Source: JAYXXU01 sp049301135 (GTDB lineage Bacteria > Pseudomonadota > Gammaproteobacteria > Pseudomonadales > Moraxellaceae). Taken from it: a stretch of DNA of 48,687 nucleotides. A program made the translations under genes and the position numbers. Below the pieces are notes generated by a model. It had not been told where the DNA came from and did no database searches. It worked only from the letters and a program-made list of their open reading frames with translations. This document shows positions 22,759 to 29,414 of the stretch, piece by piece (position 1 is the first letter of the stretch; the number at the start of each line of letters is the position of its first letter). The DNA is taken from NCBI GenBank assembly GCA_049301135.1, contig JBAQKP010000239.1, positions 1 to 48,687 on the forward strand. Direction: 5' to 3'.

Positions 22759-24155
22759 CACAGCGGCCTCCTCGCGGGTCTCTGCGCCGTTGGCGTGTCG
22801 CCAGCCTGGCGCTGCTTCCAGTCTTCATAGTCGGCAGGAGCCGGCGCCACGAAGCGCGCACGATCCAGCTGCTTCAGCAGGTGCACCACACCCTTCTTGC
22901 CGTGGCGGTTCTTTGCCACGATGACCTCGACGTAGTCGGTGGGGTTGTTCGGATCCTCGGCGCCCTCGTCATGCAGCAGCAGGGCCACACTGGCATCCTG
23001 CTCAAGGCCGCCGGAGCCCTTGAGGTCGGACAGGCGGGGCCGGCGCGGGACGCCACCGCCCTTCACGTTCTCGCGGTTGAGCTGACTGATCAGGATCACG
23101 GGGATGTCCAGCTCCTGGGCGATCTGCTTCATGGATCGGCTGACATCGCCGATGCGCACTGCCTCGTTCTCAGCCTTGTGCTCCACCAGCTGGGCGTAAT
23201 CGACAACGGCGACCGTGTCCTTGCCATGGCGACGCAGGTGGCGCTTCAGTCCACGCCGAATGCTGGAGATCGTCTGGGTGCCGCGGTCGTCAATGGTCAG
23301 ACGCCAGTCTCGGAGCTGGGCGCTGTAGGCGGTGATTGCCGGCCAGATCGTGTCGTCGTTGCCATCCAGCTCCTGCAGGGCTCGGTAGCTGCAGCCAGTG
23401 CGCGCCGCACAGAGCTGGTTCATCACGTCCTCGACAGACATCTCCATCGTGGCCAGGAACACCGATCCTCCAGCATGCAGGACATGCCCGGCGATATTGG
23501 TTGCCAGAGTGGTCTTGCCGACGCTGGGGCGGGCGGCGATCAGGATCAGGTGCTTGGGCACAAGACCCAGGGTGTAGTCGTCCAGCGCGCCGAACCCGGT
23601 AGACAAGCCGCGCAGCTTGTTGCCTCGGGAGAATCGCTCCTCGATGCCGTTGATCCAGGCCTGGGCAGCGGCCTTCGCATCGACGGGCTCGTGCTCGGCC
23701 ACGCCGCGCGTGAGGACAGACTCGAGCTTCTCGGTGATGGCGCCGACCTTTTCGGCCAGCGGCACGTCGGGGGCGTCGATGATGCCCTCCCCAGCCTTCA
23801 GCGCGCCCAGCAGGCGGCGGAGCTGTGCGCGGTCGCGCACGATCTCGGCATAGTGCTTCAGGTTGGCAATGGCGCAGGACATCGCCACCAGGGCTCCAAG
23901 GTAGGCCGCACCACCCGCCTCCTGCAGTTGGCCGCGCTCCTCGAGCTTGGCCATGACGGTGACCGCATCGGCCGCGGTGCCGCGCTCCATCAGGCGCTGG
24001 ATGGCCGTGAAGATCACGGCATGCTCGGTCTTCACGAAGTCGTCTGCCGACAGGATCCCGGAGACCTCATCCCAGGAGCGATCGCTGGCGAAAAGCAGTG
24101 TGCCGAGGACGTTCTGCTCCGCCTCGAAGCTGAACAGCGCGCCGAAGTTATCCAT
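22758..24155 (-). CDS. dnaB: DnaB-type replicative helicase
   Basis: This 465-aa protein has a DnaB N-terminal domain (FEAEQNVLGTLLF...LKHYAEIV) and a RecA-like domain with Walker A ARPSVGKTT (residues 208-216), Walker B TVAVVDYAQLV, and ILISQLNRENVKGG. It unwinds DNA at the phage fork, replacing lambda P's recruitment of host DnaB. The ATG at 24155 is preferred because AGGG lies nine bases upstream; an ATG at 24164 lies directly against it. It overlaps the initiator gene by eight bases. Confidence 0.93.
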   Translation of the reverse strand: MDNFGALFSFEAEQNVLGTLLFASDRSWDEVSGILSADDFVKTEHAVIFTAIQRLMERGTAADAVTVMAKLEERGQLQEAGGAAYLGALVAMSCAIANLKHYAEIVRDRAQLRRLLGALKAGEGIIDAPDVPLAEKVGAITEKLESVLTRGVAEHEPVDAKAAAQAWINGIEERFSRGNKLRGLSTGFGALDDYTLGLVPKHLILIAARPSVGKTTLATNIAGHVLHAGGSVFLATMEMSVEDVMNQLCAARTGCSYRALQELDGNDDTIWPAITAYSAQLRDWRLTIDDRGTQTISSIRRGLKRHLRRHGKDTVAVVDYAQLVEHKAENEAVRIGDVSRSMKQIAQELDIPVILISQLNRENVKGGGVPRRPRLSDLKGSGGLEQDASVALLLHDEGAEDPNNPTDYVEVIVAKNRHGKKGVVHLLKQLDRARFVAPAPADYEDWKQRQAGDTPTAQRPARRPL

Positions 24156-24972
24156 GGGCGGCATCCCTGCGGCTACGGTCGATCATGTCGGCCATGCACT
24201 CCTCGGAGACCAGGCGCTTGAACGTGGCGGCCTTCGGCCCGATCGGGGAATCCTGCGAGTCTCGGTTGGTCAGGAACAGGTCTTCCCAGCAGGTCGCGAA
24301 GTAATTCGCCCACCAGGACAGGTCGGCAGTGCACGGCTCCCACTCAGGCCTGGCCGCGATCTCCATGGCGAGCATCAGCGGGACAGGGGGTGGCGCCACG
24401 CCATAGGCCCTGGCGTACTCCAGGGCCACTGCCTTGGCGAAGCCGGTACGGTCATCAGGGGTTGGCAGTTCGACCACGTTGCTCGGTTTTGCCGGCGGCT
24501 GGTGCTGCTCACCGGGCTTCGGTGAATCAGCAATCAGTGAATCAGGAATCAATAAATCAGAGCGTGTTGGCACCTGAGATTCACCGTGCTTTAACGGTGC
24601 TAGTACGTCCTTACCTTCTTCGCCTCGCTGCTGCTGGCTTTCAGACTCGGGAGCCGGAAGGCCTTTTGCCTTCTCGGTGTGGTGCGGGGTCTGGTGCTTG
24701 GCGAAGTTGCTGATCTGGATGTAGCGCACACCGGCCACTTCGTAACGCACCAGAAATGCATCCCGTTCAAGCACGGTGAGATAACCGTTAATGTCCAAAC
24801 CTTCACGGTACGGGAACAGTTCTGCCTTGATTCGAAGGGGACGATCCTCCAGCCGGCCATCACGATCAGCCAGGCACCAGAGGCCGGCGAAGAACAGCGA
24901 GATGATCGGGTCATATGTCCCGAGCAGTTCGTTGGTGAAGAAGCCGGGCTTTATGTTGCGAGCGCGAGCCAT
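24148..24972 (-). CDS. Replication initiator (lambda O-like)
   Basis: This 274-aa protein begins MARARNIKPGFFTNELLGTY. Its N-terminal winged-helix region (ISLFFAGLWCLADRDGRLEDRPLRIKAELFPY) is typical of phage replication proteins that bind origin repeats. A variable linker with AT-rich repeats follows, and the C-terminal part (ATFKRLVSEECMADMI) probably contacts helicase. An in-frame ATG at 25065 would add 31 residues, but the family start supports 24972. Confidence 0.82.
   Translation of the reverse strand: MARARNIKPGFFTNELLGTYDPIISLFFAGLWCLADRDGRLEDRPLRIKAELFPYREGLDINGYLTVLERDAFLVRYEVAGVRYIQISNFAKHQTPHHTEKAKGLPAPESESQQQRGEEGKDVLAPLKHGESQVPTRSDLLIPDSLIADSPKPGEQHQPPAKPSNVVELPTPDDRTGFAKAVALEYARAYGVAPPPVPLMLAMEIAARPEWEPCTADLSWWANYFATCWEDLFLTNRDSQDSPIGPKAATFKRLVSEECMADMIDRSRRDAAHG
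24522..24560. repeat. Iteron-like repeats inside the initiator gene (candidate origin)
   Basis: On the minus strand CTGATT occurs four times in about 40 bases in an otherwise GC-rich gene, encoding the linker RSDLLIPDSLIADS. Lambda and relatives carry their origin iterons in the same place, in the middle of O. The repeats are short and irregular, so the call is tentative. Confidence 0.45.
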
Positions 24973-25571
24973 CGTGCGAATCCCCTGAAACCGGATCCAC
25001 ATCCCTGTGCTTGAAAGGCCGCCTCCCTGGCAGCCCTCTTTGAGTTTTACCGCTGCCCCATCCATGAGGGCTTCCAGCTTGCGGTGTCACTGGTGCGGCG
25101 CCTGGGTGGAGGTGGTGCTGAGAACCCATCACCGCGCTGCTGACGTTGTTTCCATGAGAGCAAGACCGTCAGCTGCTCGCTCGCCGGAGGATTCCCTTTC
25201 GGGGCGGTCCGGCTCCGCGCCCGCCGTGCGACTGGTGTCGCTCGCCGGAGAGATCAACCTGGTGCAAAGTAGGTTGTGAGTGGTGGCCGGTGCTGATCTC
25301 CGGCTTGGTGCCCCGAAAGTAGACGGCGGAAGGTGCGGGGTTCCCGGCTGGAACTGCTTGCCCCGTCTGTGCCGACCTGGATGCTTGTTGCTGCCCTATG
25401 GGTGGGCCACCCCTGCCTTGAGCGATGCCTCGCCTTGGCCGCATCCACGCTTTCTAAGTTTCTTGCGCATCAGCCTGCGCATTCACCGCTCACAAGGCTG
25501 CCCACTGGCGCCGGGTCCCGAGTTGGAGGCTAGGGTTCGGCTCTGAACAGGAGGCAGGCTTGTGAAGGGTT
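24973..25571. other. 600-bp stretch without a convincing gene
   Basis: Between the exported-protein terminator and the initiator start I find only open frames with poor ribosome sites and unnatural composition. A 13-base direct repeat (TCGCTCGCCGGAG) lies at 25177-25189 and 25238-25250. The region is transcribed from PR if the operon is continuous. It may hold antitermination or regulatory RNA elements. I see no tRNA or rRNA. Confidence 0.5.
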
Positions 25572-25601
25572 GGAAAGCCCGCCAGCAGCAGCGGGCTTTC
25601 C
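25572..25601 (-). terminator. Strong hairpin after the exported-protein gene
   Basis: A perfect 11-bp stem GGAAAGCCCGC / GCGGGCTTTCC has a short loop. It starts about 18 bases after the stop at 25619. There is no long T-run, so it may be a factor-dependent or antitermination-sensitive terminator. Confidence 0.6.
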
Positions 25602-25618
25602 GGTTCAACCAGGCGGCG

Positions 25619-25975
25619 TCAGGCGGCCAGTTGGTTGCCGCCTTCGTCGCCGCCCTCGTCATCGGGGTCGGCAATGGCAATCGAACTACCAGGGGAGTGA
25701 TCGACCTCCAGGGCGATCACGGAGACGCTGCAGGCGGCGGCAGGGGTGACCGTCAACGCATTCGAGATGGAGCTCGACGTTCGCGATTCCGACGCACTGG
25801 CGGTGGCATGCTGGGTGACGGTGGCGGTGACTTCGGTGGTGGCCACGGCCATGACGGCCTTGACGGTGTGCACAGCGGAAAGCTGCGGAGTGGGCTCGGA
25901 AGCGAGGGCCGGGGTCATGAAACTGCAGACCATGGCCAGCATCGCGCCGAGGAAGATGCTGATGAACTTACGCAT
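25619..25975 (-). CDS. Small exported protein in the early operon
   Basis: This 118-aa protein begins MRKFISIFLGAMLAMVCSFM and has a clear Sec signal peptide with cleavage after ALA (ALA|SEPTPQ, about residue 26). The mature part is rich in Ala, Thr, Ser and Val with a Gly/Asp/Glu C terminus. GAGGG lies seven bases before the ATG. It is flanked by hairpins on both sides. A periplasmic or envelope product made early after infection suggests superinfection exclusion or host envelope change; this is inference. Confidence 0.65.
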   Translation of the reverse strand: MRKFISIFLGAMLAMVCSFMTPALASEPTPQLSAVHTVKAVMAVATTEVTATVTQHATASASESRTSSSISNALTVTPAAACSVSVIALEVDHSPGSSIAIADPDDEGGDEGGNQLAA

Positions 25976-26039
25976 TGCAATTCCCTCTGGGGTTGATGTG
26001 CTACTCAAGGGAGGCGTTTCCGTCCCCCTGCACCGCCAA

Positions 26040-26057
26040 AGCCCCAGTTAAGGGGCT
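26040..26057 (-). terminator. Hairpin after the YdaT-like gene
   Basis: A perfect 7-bp stem AGCCCCT/AGGGGCT-type (AGCCCC-TTAACT-GGGGCT) is followed by TTGG. It lies 62 bases after the stop at 26119 and before the exported-protein gene. It is probably a weak terminator. Confidence 0.5.
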
Positions 26058-26118
26058 GATGGGGTTGCCGTTCTCTCCGGCTGTCACGCCACTGTGTGCC
26101 AGGCGTTCTGCGGTCTGC

Positions 26119-26715
26119 TCAGTTCGCGATCATTCGCAGGCGGGACAGCTTGATCTCCACCATCGTCCGGGCCTCCTTGATGGCCTGCTCCGCCTCCGCG
26201 ATCTGGCGCTGGGCCTCCAGCAGCTCGGCCTCGTCGTAGCCATCCAGCAGGCCGGCCAGGGCCTGCTCCACATCACCGCCCTCCTTGAGCACGCGGCGCA
26301 GCGCATCGATGGGGTCCAGGTGTGCGCTGTCGGCATCGGCCGGCACATGCGCGGCCAGGCCGGTCTGCTCCAGCAGCTCATTCACGCAGGCGCAGCGGAC
26401 TTCCAGCGGCATCGCAGCGAGGATCGAGGGGAGGAAATTGGCGGGCAGGAAGTTGGTGTCCTTGGTCTGGTCGTCCAGCCAGCGGAACACGCGGTCAGCG
26501 GCGTTCTTCATGCGCTGGAAGGCGTCAGAGGGGCCCTGGTCGAAGTGGATCTCGGTGTGGCCGCCCACGCGCTCATGGGCTTCCACGATCAGCTGCACCA
26601 CGGACTCGCGGGACAGGCGGGCATCCCGGCGCCAGGCGTTGACGTGGCCGAGGACGGTGGAGATCAGGGTGTTGTGCGATTGCTGTCGCGTGACCGTATT
26701 ACGCATTGTGTCCAT
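26119..26715 (-). CDS. YdaT-like / CII-position regulator
   Basis: This 198-aa protein is read from ATG 26715 (MDTMRNTVTRQQSHNTLI); ATG 26706 is also possible. The segments RLSRESVVQLIVEAHERVGGH and AADRVFRWLDDQTKDTNFLPANFLPSILAAMP match the YdaT family found next to YdaS/Cro in lambdoid phages. YdaT proteins are DNA-binding CII-like regulators whose overproduction is toxic. The C-terminal third is a coiled coil. It follows the Cro-like gene directly. Confidence 0.75.
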   Translation of the reverse strand: MDTMRNTVTRQQSHNTLISTVLGHVNAWRRDARLSRESVVQLIVEAHERVGGHTEIHFDQGPSDAFQRMKNAADRVFRWLDDQTKDTNFLPANFLPSILAAMPLEVRCACVNELLEQTGLAAHVPADADSAHLDPIDALRRVLKEGGDVEQALAGLLDGYDEAELLEAQRQIAEAEQAIKEARTMVEIKLSRLRMIAN

Positions 26716-26917
26716 CCTTTGTCTCGTTCCCGGCTGCCGGGTTGATGCCCTTTTCCCGACACAGCGTCTCCAGTCGCCCAAGGGTCGACGCCATGACGTC
26801 GGGCTGGCCGGCCAAAATTCGGTGAATGGTTGGCTGAGTAATCCCGGAATCCTTGGATATCCGGTACGGGGTCATGCCAGTCGCCTCTAGGGCTCTGATG
26901 AGGTCGTGTGCTTTCAT
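26699..26917 (-). CDS. Cro/YdaS-like repressor
   Basis: This 72-aa protein begins MKAHDLIRALEATGMTPYRI and consists of one HTH domain (TPYRISKDSGITQPTIHRILAGQ, residues about 16-38). It is the first gene of the PR operon and should bind the ACG-N4-CGT operators opposite CI. It has no Shine-Dalgarno; the -10 box ends only eight bases before the ATG, so the message is probably leaderless or nearly so. The YdaS family matches equally well, given the YdaT-like neighbour. Confidence 0.85.
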   Translation of the reverse strand: MKAHDLIRALEATGMTPYRISKDSGITQPTIHRILAGQPDVMASTLGRLETLCREKGINPAAGNETKDGHNA

Positions 26918-26924
26918 GAACGGG

Positions 26925-26954
26925 ACTATATACGCTGTCGTTAGCAGAAGGCAA
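26925..26954 (-). promoter_or_regulatory. PR-like promoter for cro and the early minus-strand operon
   Basis: Minus strand: -35 TTGCCT (26954-26949), 18-base spacer, -10 TATAGT (26930-26925). The start point would fall at about 26918-26917, on the cro ATG. The -10 overlaps operator O1 and the -35 overlaps O2, so a repressor on either would block it. Confidence 0.75.
26927..26946. promoter_or_regulatory. Immunity operator O1
   Basis: TATATACG-CTGT-CGTTAGCA has the symmetric ACG-N4-CGT core. It overlaps the -10 of the cro promoter. It is nearly the reverse complement of O3 outside the 4-base centre. Confidence 0.75.
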
Positions 26955-26970
26955 TACGGTGGCGTGCCTT
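26951..26970. promoter_or_regulatory. Immunity operator O2
   Basis: GCAATACG-GTGG-CGTGCCTT has the same ACG-N4-CGT core. Its centre is 24 bases from that of O1. Its reverse half CGTATTGC is identical to the right half of an OL site at 29030-29037. Confidence 0.7.
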
Positions 26971-26996
26971 GCGGGGTGCTAACGCCCCCGTATATT
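26969..26996 (+). promoter_or_regulatory. PRM-like promoter for cI, leaderless
   Basis: Plus strand: -35 TTGCGG (26969-26974), 16-base spacer, -10 TATATT (26991-26996). The expected start point, 7 bases on, is the A of the cI ATG at 27003. Operator O3 covers the -10. Confidence 0.7.
26977..26996. promoter_or_regulatory. Immunity operator O3
   Basis: TGCTAACG-CCCC-CGTATATT has the ACG-N4-CGT core, centred 26 bases from O2. It covers the cI -10 box, as expected for an autorepression site (lambda OR3-like). Confidence 0.75.
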
Positions 26997-27002
26997 CGAC
27001 GA

Positions 27003-27698
27003 ATGGAAACAATTGCAGACCGCCTTGCGCGGAAGATGAAAGAACTGGGGTTCTCTCAGTACAGGCTCTGGAAGGTTTCAGGGGTCTCGCAGCCCACGAT
27101 CAAGCGCATCCTGGATCGGGAATCGAAGTCGCCTGACAAGAAGACAGTGGAGGCACTGGCTGCCGCCCTGGGCACTTCATATTCGGAGCTATATGACGGC
27201 GCCCCCGCTACAAACGTCAGCACCCTTCCTCGCCCGATCCGGGCATGGGATGGCGATGAAGAGCTCGGAAATGAATACGTGACTATCCCCCGCCTCGATC
27301 TCCGCGCCAGCTGTGGCAATGGCAATGTGACTTGGCATATTGACGAGAAGGGTCAGCCGCAGGCCTTCCGGCGCGCCTGGTGCGACCGCCTGGGCATCGA
27401 CACCACCCACTCCGCCACCATCGTTGCCGATGGCGACTCGATGGCCGACCGCATCCAGGACGGCGACTCCCTGGTGGTGGACCCCACGAAGAAGCAGCTG
27501 CTGGATGGCAAGGTCTACCTGATCTGCTTCGATGGGGAGCACTTCGTAAAGCGCATCTTTAAGGTGCCCGGCGTCGGGCTGAGGGTGGTCTCGGACAATC
27601 CCGACAAGGTGAAATACCCTGACTGGGAGATCCCGTTCGATAAGGCCGAGAGCCTGATCATCATGGGCCGCGTCATGGGCGTCTCAGGGGGGTTGTGA
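27003..27698 (+). CDS. cI: CI-type repressor with S24 self-cleavage domain
   Basis: This 231-aa protein has an N-terminal HTH (FSQYRLWKVSGVSQPTIKRIL, residues 17-37) and a C-terminal LexA/CI peptidase domain with Ser146 in GDS and Lys183 in FVKRIF. A Cys104-Gly105 bond in RASCGNG is the likely cleavage site. It maintains lysogeny, is destroyed in the SOS response and binds the operators at both ends of the immunity region. The ATG at 27003 has no Shine-Dalgarno and lies 7 bases after a -10 box. Confidence 0.92.
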   Translation: METIADRLARKMKELGFSQYRLWKVSGVSQPTIKRILDRESKSPDKKTVEALAAALGTSYSELYDGAPATNVSTLPRPIRAWDGDEELGNEYVTIPRLDLRASCGNGNVTWHIDEKGQPQAFRRAWCDRLGIDTTHSATIVADGDSMADRIQDGDSLVVDPTKKQLLDGKVYLICFDGEHFVKRIFKVPGVGLRVVSDNPDKVKYPDWEIPFDKAESLIIMGRVMGVSGGL

Positions 27699-28024
27699 TG
27701 CGGCTATCCGTAATTCCCGCAATGGCAGTGGCGGCCCTGCTGGGCGGCTGCAGCGCCCTTCAGGGACCAGAGTACCCAGCCACCGGGGCCGGCCACTTCA
27801 CGCCGACCATCAGCAAGGATGGTGTCCATGGCTTCACCTACAACCTGGTTGGCAAGGGCAGTCCGGAAGATCCGGCCATCCAGGCTGAGCACGAGCTAAG
27901 GCTGTCCCAGGAGCTGGGCCGGCGGCAGTTTTGCTTGAAGGGATATGAACTGACTGGAACGGAGAGGAAGGTGGCGACCGGGAGTCCTTACTACGGCGTG
28001 GTGTATACCGGCCAGTGCAAGTAG
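27698..28024 (+). CDS. Lipoprotein co-transcribed with cI
   Basis: This 108-aa protein begins MRLSVIPAMAVAALLGGCSA with lipobox LLGGC. The TGATG overlap with the cI stop means it is made in lysogens. The C-terminal RRQFCLKGYELTGTERKV...YYGVVYTGQC has two Cys that could pair. A repressor-linked lipoprotein suggests superinfection exclusion or lysogenic conversion. Function is inference; a terminator follows. Confidence 0.7.
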   Translation: MRLSVIPAMAVAALLGGCSALQGPEYPATGAGHFTPTISKDGVHGFTYNLVGKGSPEDPAIQAEHELRLSQELGRRQFCLKGYELTGTERKVATGSPYYGVVYTGQCK

Positions 28025-28060
28025 CCCCGCCCTCCCTGCAACTAAGGATCTCCGCAAGAC

Positions 28061-28085
28061 AGCCCGCCATGCGCGGGCTTTTTTA
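28061..28085 (+). terminator. Terminator of the cI-lipoprotein operon
   Basis: The stem AGCCCGC / GCGGGCT is followed by TTTTTT on the plus strand, 36 bases after the lipoprotein stop. It converges with the hicBA terminator. Confidence 0.88.
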
Positions 28086-28093
28086 CGCCAATG

Positions 28094-28115
28094 AAAAAGG
28101 CCCCTTTCGGGGCCT
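28094..28115 (-). terminator. Terminator of the hicBA operon
   Basis: The stem AGGCCCC / GGGGCCT with a GAAA-type loop is followed by TTTTTC on the minus strand. It overlaps the hicA stop codon. Confidence 0.8.
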
Positions 28116-28360
28116 CAGGCGTCAGTGCAGTATTCCCAAAACGCTCTTTTTCCCATCCCAGCCTGTCTCGCCATGCTGGAGAGCAGATCGTCGGCGAAAG
28201 GCTGCTTCGGGCAGTCAACCGTGACCTTCCGGAATGGGGGCCCAGGGTTAACCCACTGTTCATGCGAGCCTTCCTGGTTGCGCAATGAAAAGCCGAGCTT
28301 TTTGAGCCCGGCTTTGATTTGCTTGCACTTGAGTGGTGCCAGCTTTCTGCGACCTAGCAT
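28115..28360 (-). CDS. hicA: HicA-type mRNA interferase toxin
   Basis: This 81-aa protein begins MLGRRKLAPLKCKQIKAGLK. The HicA dsRBD-like fold is evident: KCKQIKAGLKKLGFSLRNQEGSHEQWVNP with the catalytic His in GSHEQW, then RKVTVDCPKQPFADDLLSSMARQAGM. It cleaves mRNA unless bound by HicB. The start at 28360 overlaps the hicB stop by seven bases (ATGCTAG), so the antitoxin is translated first. Confidence 0.88.
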   Translation of the reverse strand: MLGRRKLAPLKCKQIKAGLKKLGFSLRNQEGSHEQWVNPGPPFRKVTVDCPKQPFADDLLSSMARQAGMGKRAFWEYCTDA

Positions 28361-28671
28361 CGAGCTGGAACGAGTGGCAGAGAGCAACTGAAGTCTGAGG
28401 CTCCGTTCATGTGGAACTTCTCCTTCAGGGCGATGTAGTGATATTCGAGCCGCTGGCCGAGAGGTGCCTTGCGGTTGAGAAGATACTCAGCGTGCTCAGA
28501 GTCAACGGTGACAGCCTCGGTCACGTAGATCTTGATCTGCTCCATGAGCTTGCGCTTTGCCTGCTCCATGGAGCGCGCCTGAGCGGCCAGGCTGAGATCG
28601 ATACAAACCGCAACCCACTGTTCGCCATCCGGCTTTACATAGCAGCGAACAACCAGCTTGGTCGGAATCAT
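28354..28671 (-). CDS. hicB: HicB-type antitoxin
   Basis: This 105-aa protein begins MIPTKLVVRCYVKPDGEQWV. The partly degraded RNase-H-like HicB fold (VAVCIDLSLAAQARSMEQAKRKLMEQIKIY) is present. No clear C-terminal HTH is visible, so autoregulation may rely on another element. AGGAGG precedes the ATG. The pair may stabilise the prophage or protect the lysogen against other phages. Confidence 0.82.
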   Translation of the reverse strand: MIPTKLVVRCYVKPDGEQWVAVCIDLSLAAQARSMEQAKRKLMEQIKIYVTEAVTVDSEHAEYLLNRKAPLGQRLEYHYIALKEKFHMNGASDFSCSLPLVPARC

Positions 28672-28725
28672 AATTGCCTCCTGTTTTGAAGTCTGGCGTT
28701 CCTTGCCAAATCTTCGGGCGGGGGA

Positions 28726-28753
28726 ATTCTACGTGGCCCGCACTTATTCTCAA
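28726..28753 (-). promoter_or_regulatory. Candidate hicBA promoter
   Basis: Minus strand: -35 TTGAGA (28753-28748), 16-base spacer, -10 TAGAAT (28731-28726), about 55 bases before hicB. This would let the toxin-antitoxin pair be expressed independently of the phage switch. Confidence 0.5.
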
Positions 28754-28998
28754 CTCCTCAGATGCCCGAGAGGTGTCACTTCGTCGGCTTCTAGGTACCG
28801 TGATTGTAGTCAATCCTGGCTCACTGTGACCTGTACAAAAAGACAGGTGTGGCGCCGCTGGATTGCCTTCGCCGCGCCATCTGTCGGCATTTCTGCCGAT
28901 CGCATGGCCGCACTCACCTACCTCCACTGATCCGCCCTCCTCCCCCTCCCGTAAACGACCGCCGCCCGATTGGGTGGCGCCTTGCCGTTCGTCGGCAT
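28754..28998. other. Intergenic stretch between hicBA promoter and OL
   Basis: I see no convincing gene. A plus-strand open frame starting at 28658 crosses the hicBA promoter, lacks a good start and has implausible composition. A host-interaction or RNA element cannot be excluded. Confidence 0.4.
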
Positions 28999-29062
28999 TA
29001 CTTACGCGCAAGCACAATACTTACGCTGCCGTATTGCCTAGTTACTAACGCAGCCGTATAGT
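28999..29062. promoter_or_regulatory. Second immunity operator cluster (OL-like)
   Basis: Two full sites with the same core are visible: TACTTACG-CTGC-CGTATTGC (29018-29037) and TACTAACG-CAGC-CGTATAGT (29043-29062), centres 25 bases apart. A third left half TACTTACG at 28999-29006 has a degenerate right half. The pattern matches O1-O3 and shows that CI controls a second early promoter here. Confidence 0.75.
29034..29062 (+). promoter_or_regulatory. PL-like promoter for the plus-strand early operon
   Basis: -35 TTGCCT (29034-29039), 17-base spacer, -10 TATAGT (29057-29062). Both hexamers are identical to those of the PR-like promoter. Transcription would start near 29069, ahead of the first gene at 29096. 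Confidence 0.75.
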
Positions 29063-29095
29063 CCGTCTTACTGAAACGCGACACGGAATGCAGCA

Positions 29096-29404
29096 ATGAC
29101 CACCACCGCCCTCCAGCAACAGATCAACGAGCTGAGCGCCCAGGCCCTCAACCTGGAGCAGTCCGACAGCGGCTGGCGCCTGACTGGTGTGATCTACGCC
29201 CGCATTCGTGAGCTGCATCTGGAGCTGCTGGCGACCCAGGGCCTGTACCTGCTTGGCGACTGCCTCTCTCACGTCACTGCCTACCGCGCCCACCAGGAGG
29301 CTGAGGCTCGCGCCCGCTTCATGGCCGTCGCCACCCCCCGCTTCATCGCCGCCCACGCTGCCATCGAGCGCGTGACCGGCGGCCGTATCTCCTACTCCAT
29401 CTGA
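29096..29404 (+). CDS. First gene of the PL operon, hypothetical
   Basis: This 102-aa protein begins MTTTALQQQINELSAQALNL. It is mainly helical, with ELHLELLATQGLYLLGDCLSH. No family is recognised. As the first gene under PL (the place of lambda N) it will be the earliest product of this operon, so a regulatory or antihost role is possible but not shown. Confidence 0.6.
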   Translation: MTTTALQQQINELSAQALNLEQSDSGWRLTGVIYARIRELHLELLATQGLYLLGDCLSHVTAYRAHQEAEARARFMAVATPRFIAAHAAIERVTGGRISYSI

Positions 29405-29414
29405 GGGCATAGAC

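Noticed and set aside
25007..25546. Plus-strand open frames in the gap before the initiator
   Set aside because: They oppose the transcription direction, have weak starts and irregular composition. No protein pattern was recognised.
28658..28930. 90-aa plus-strand open frame between hicB and OL
   Set aside because: It overlaps the hicBA promoter, has no good ribosome site and lacks protein-like composition.
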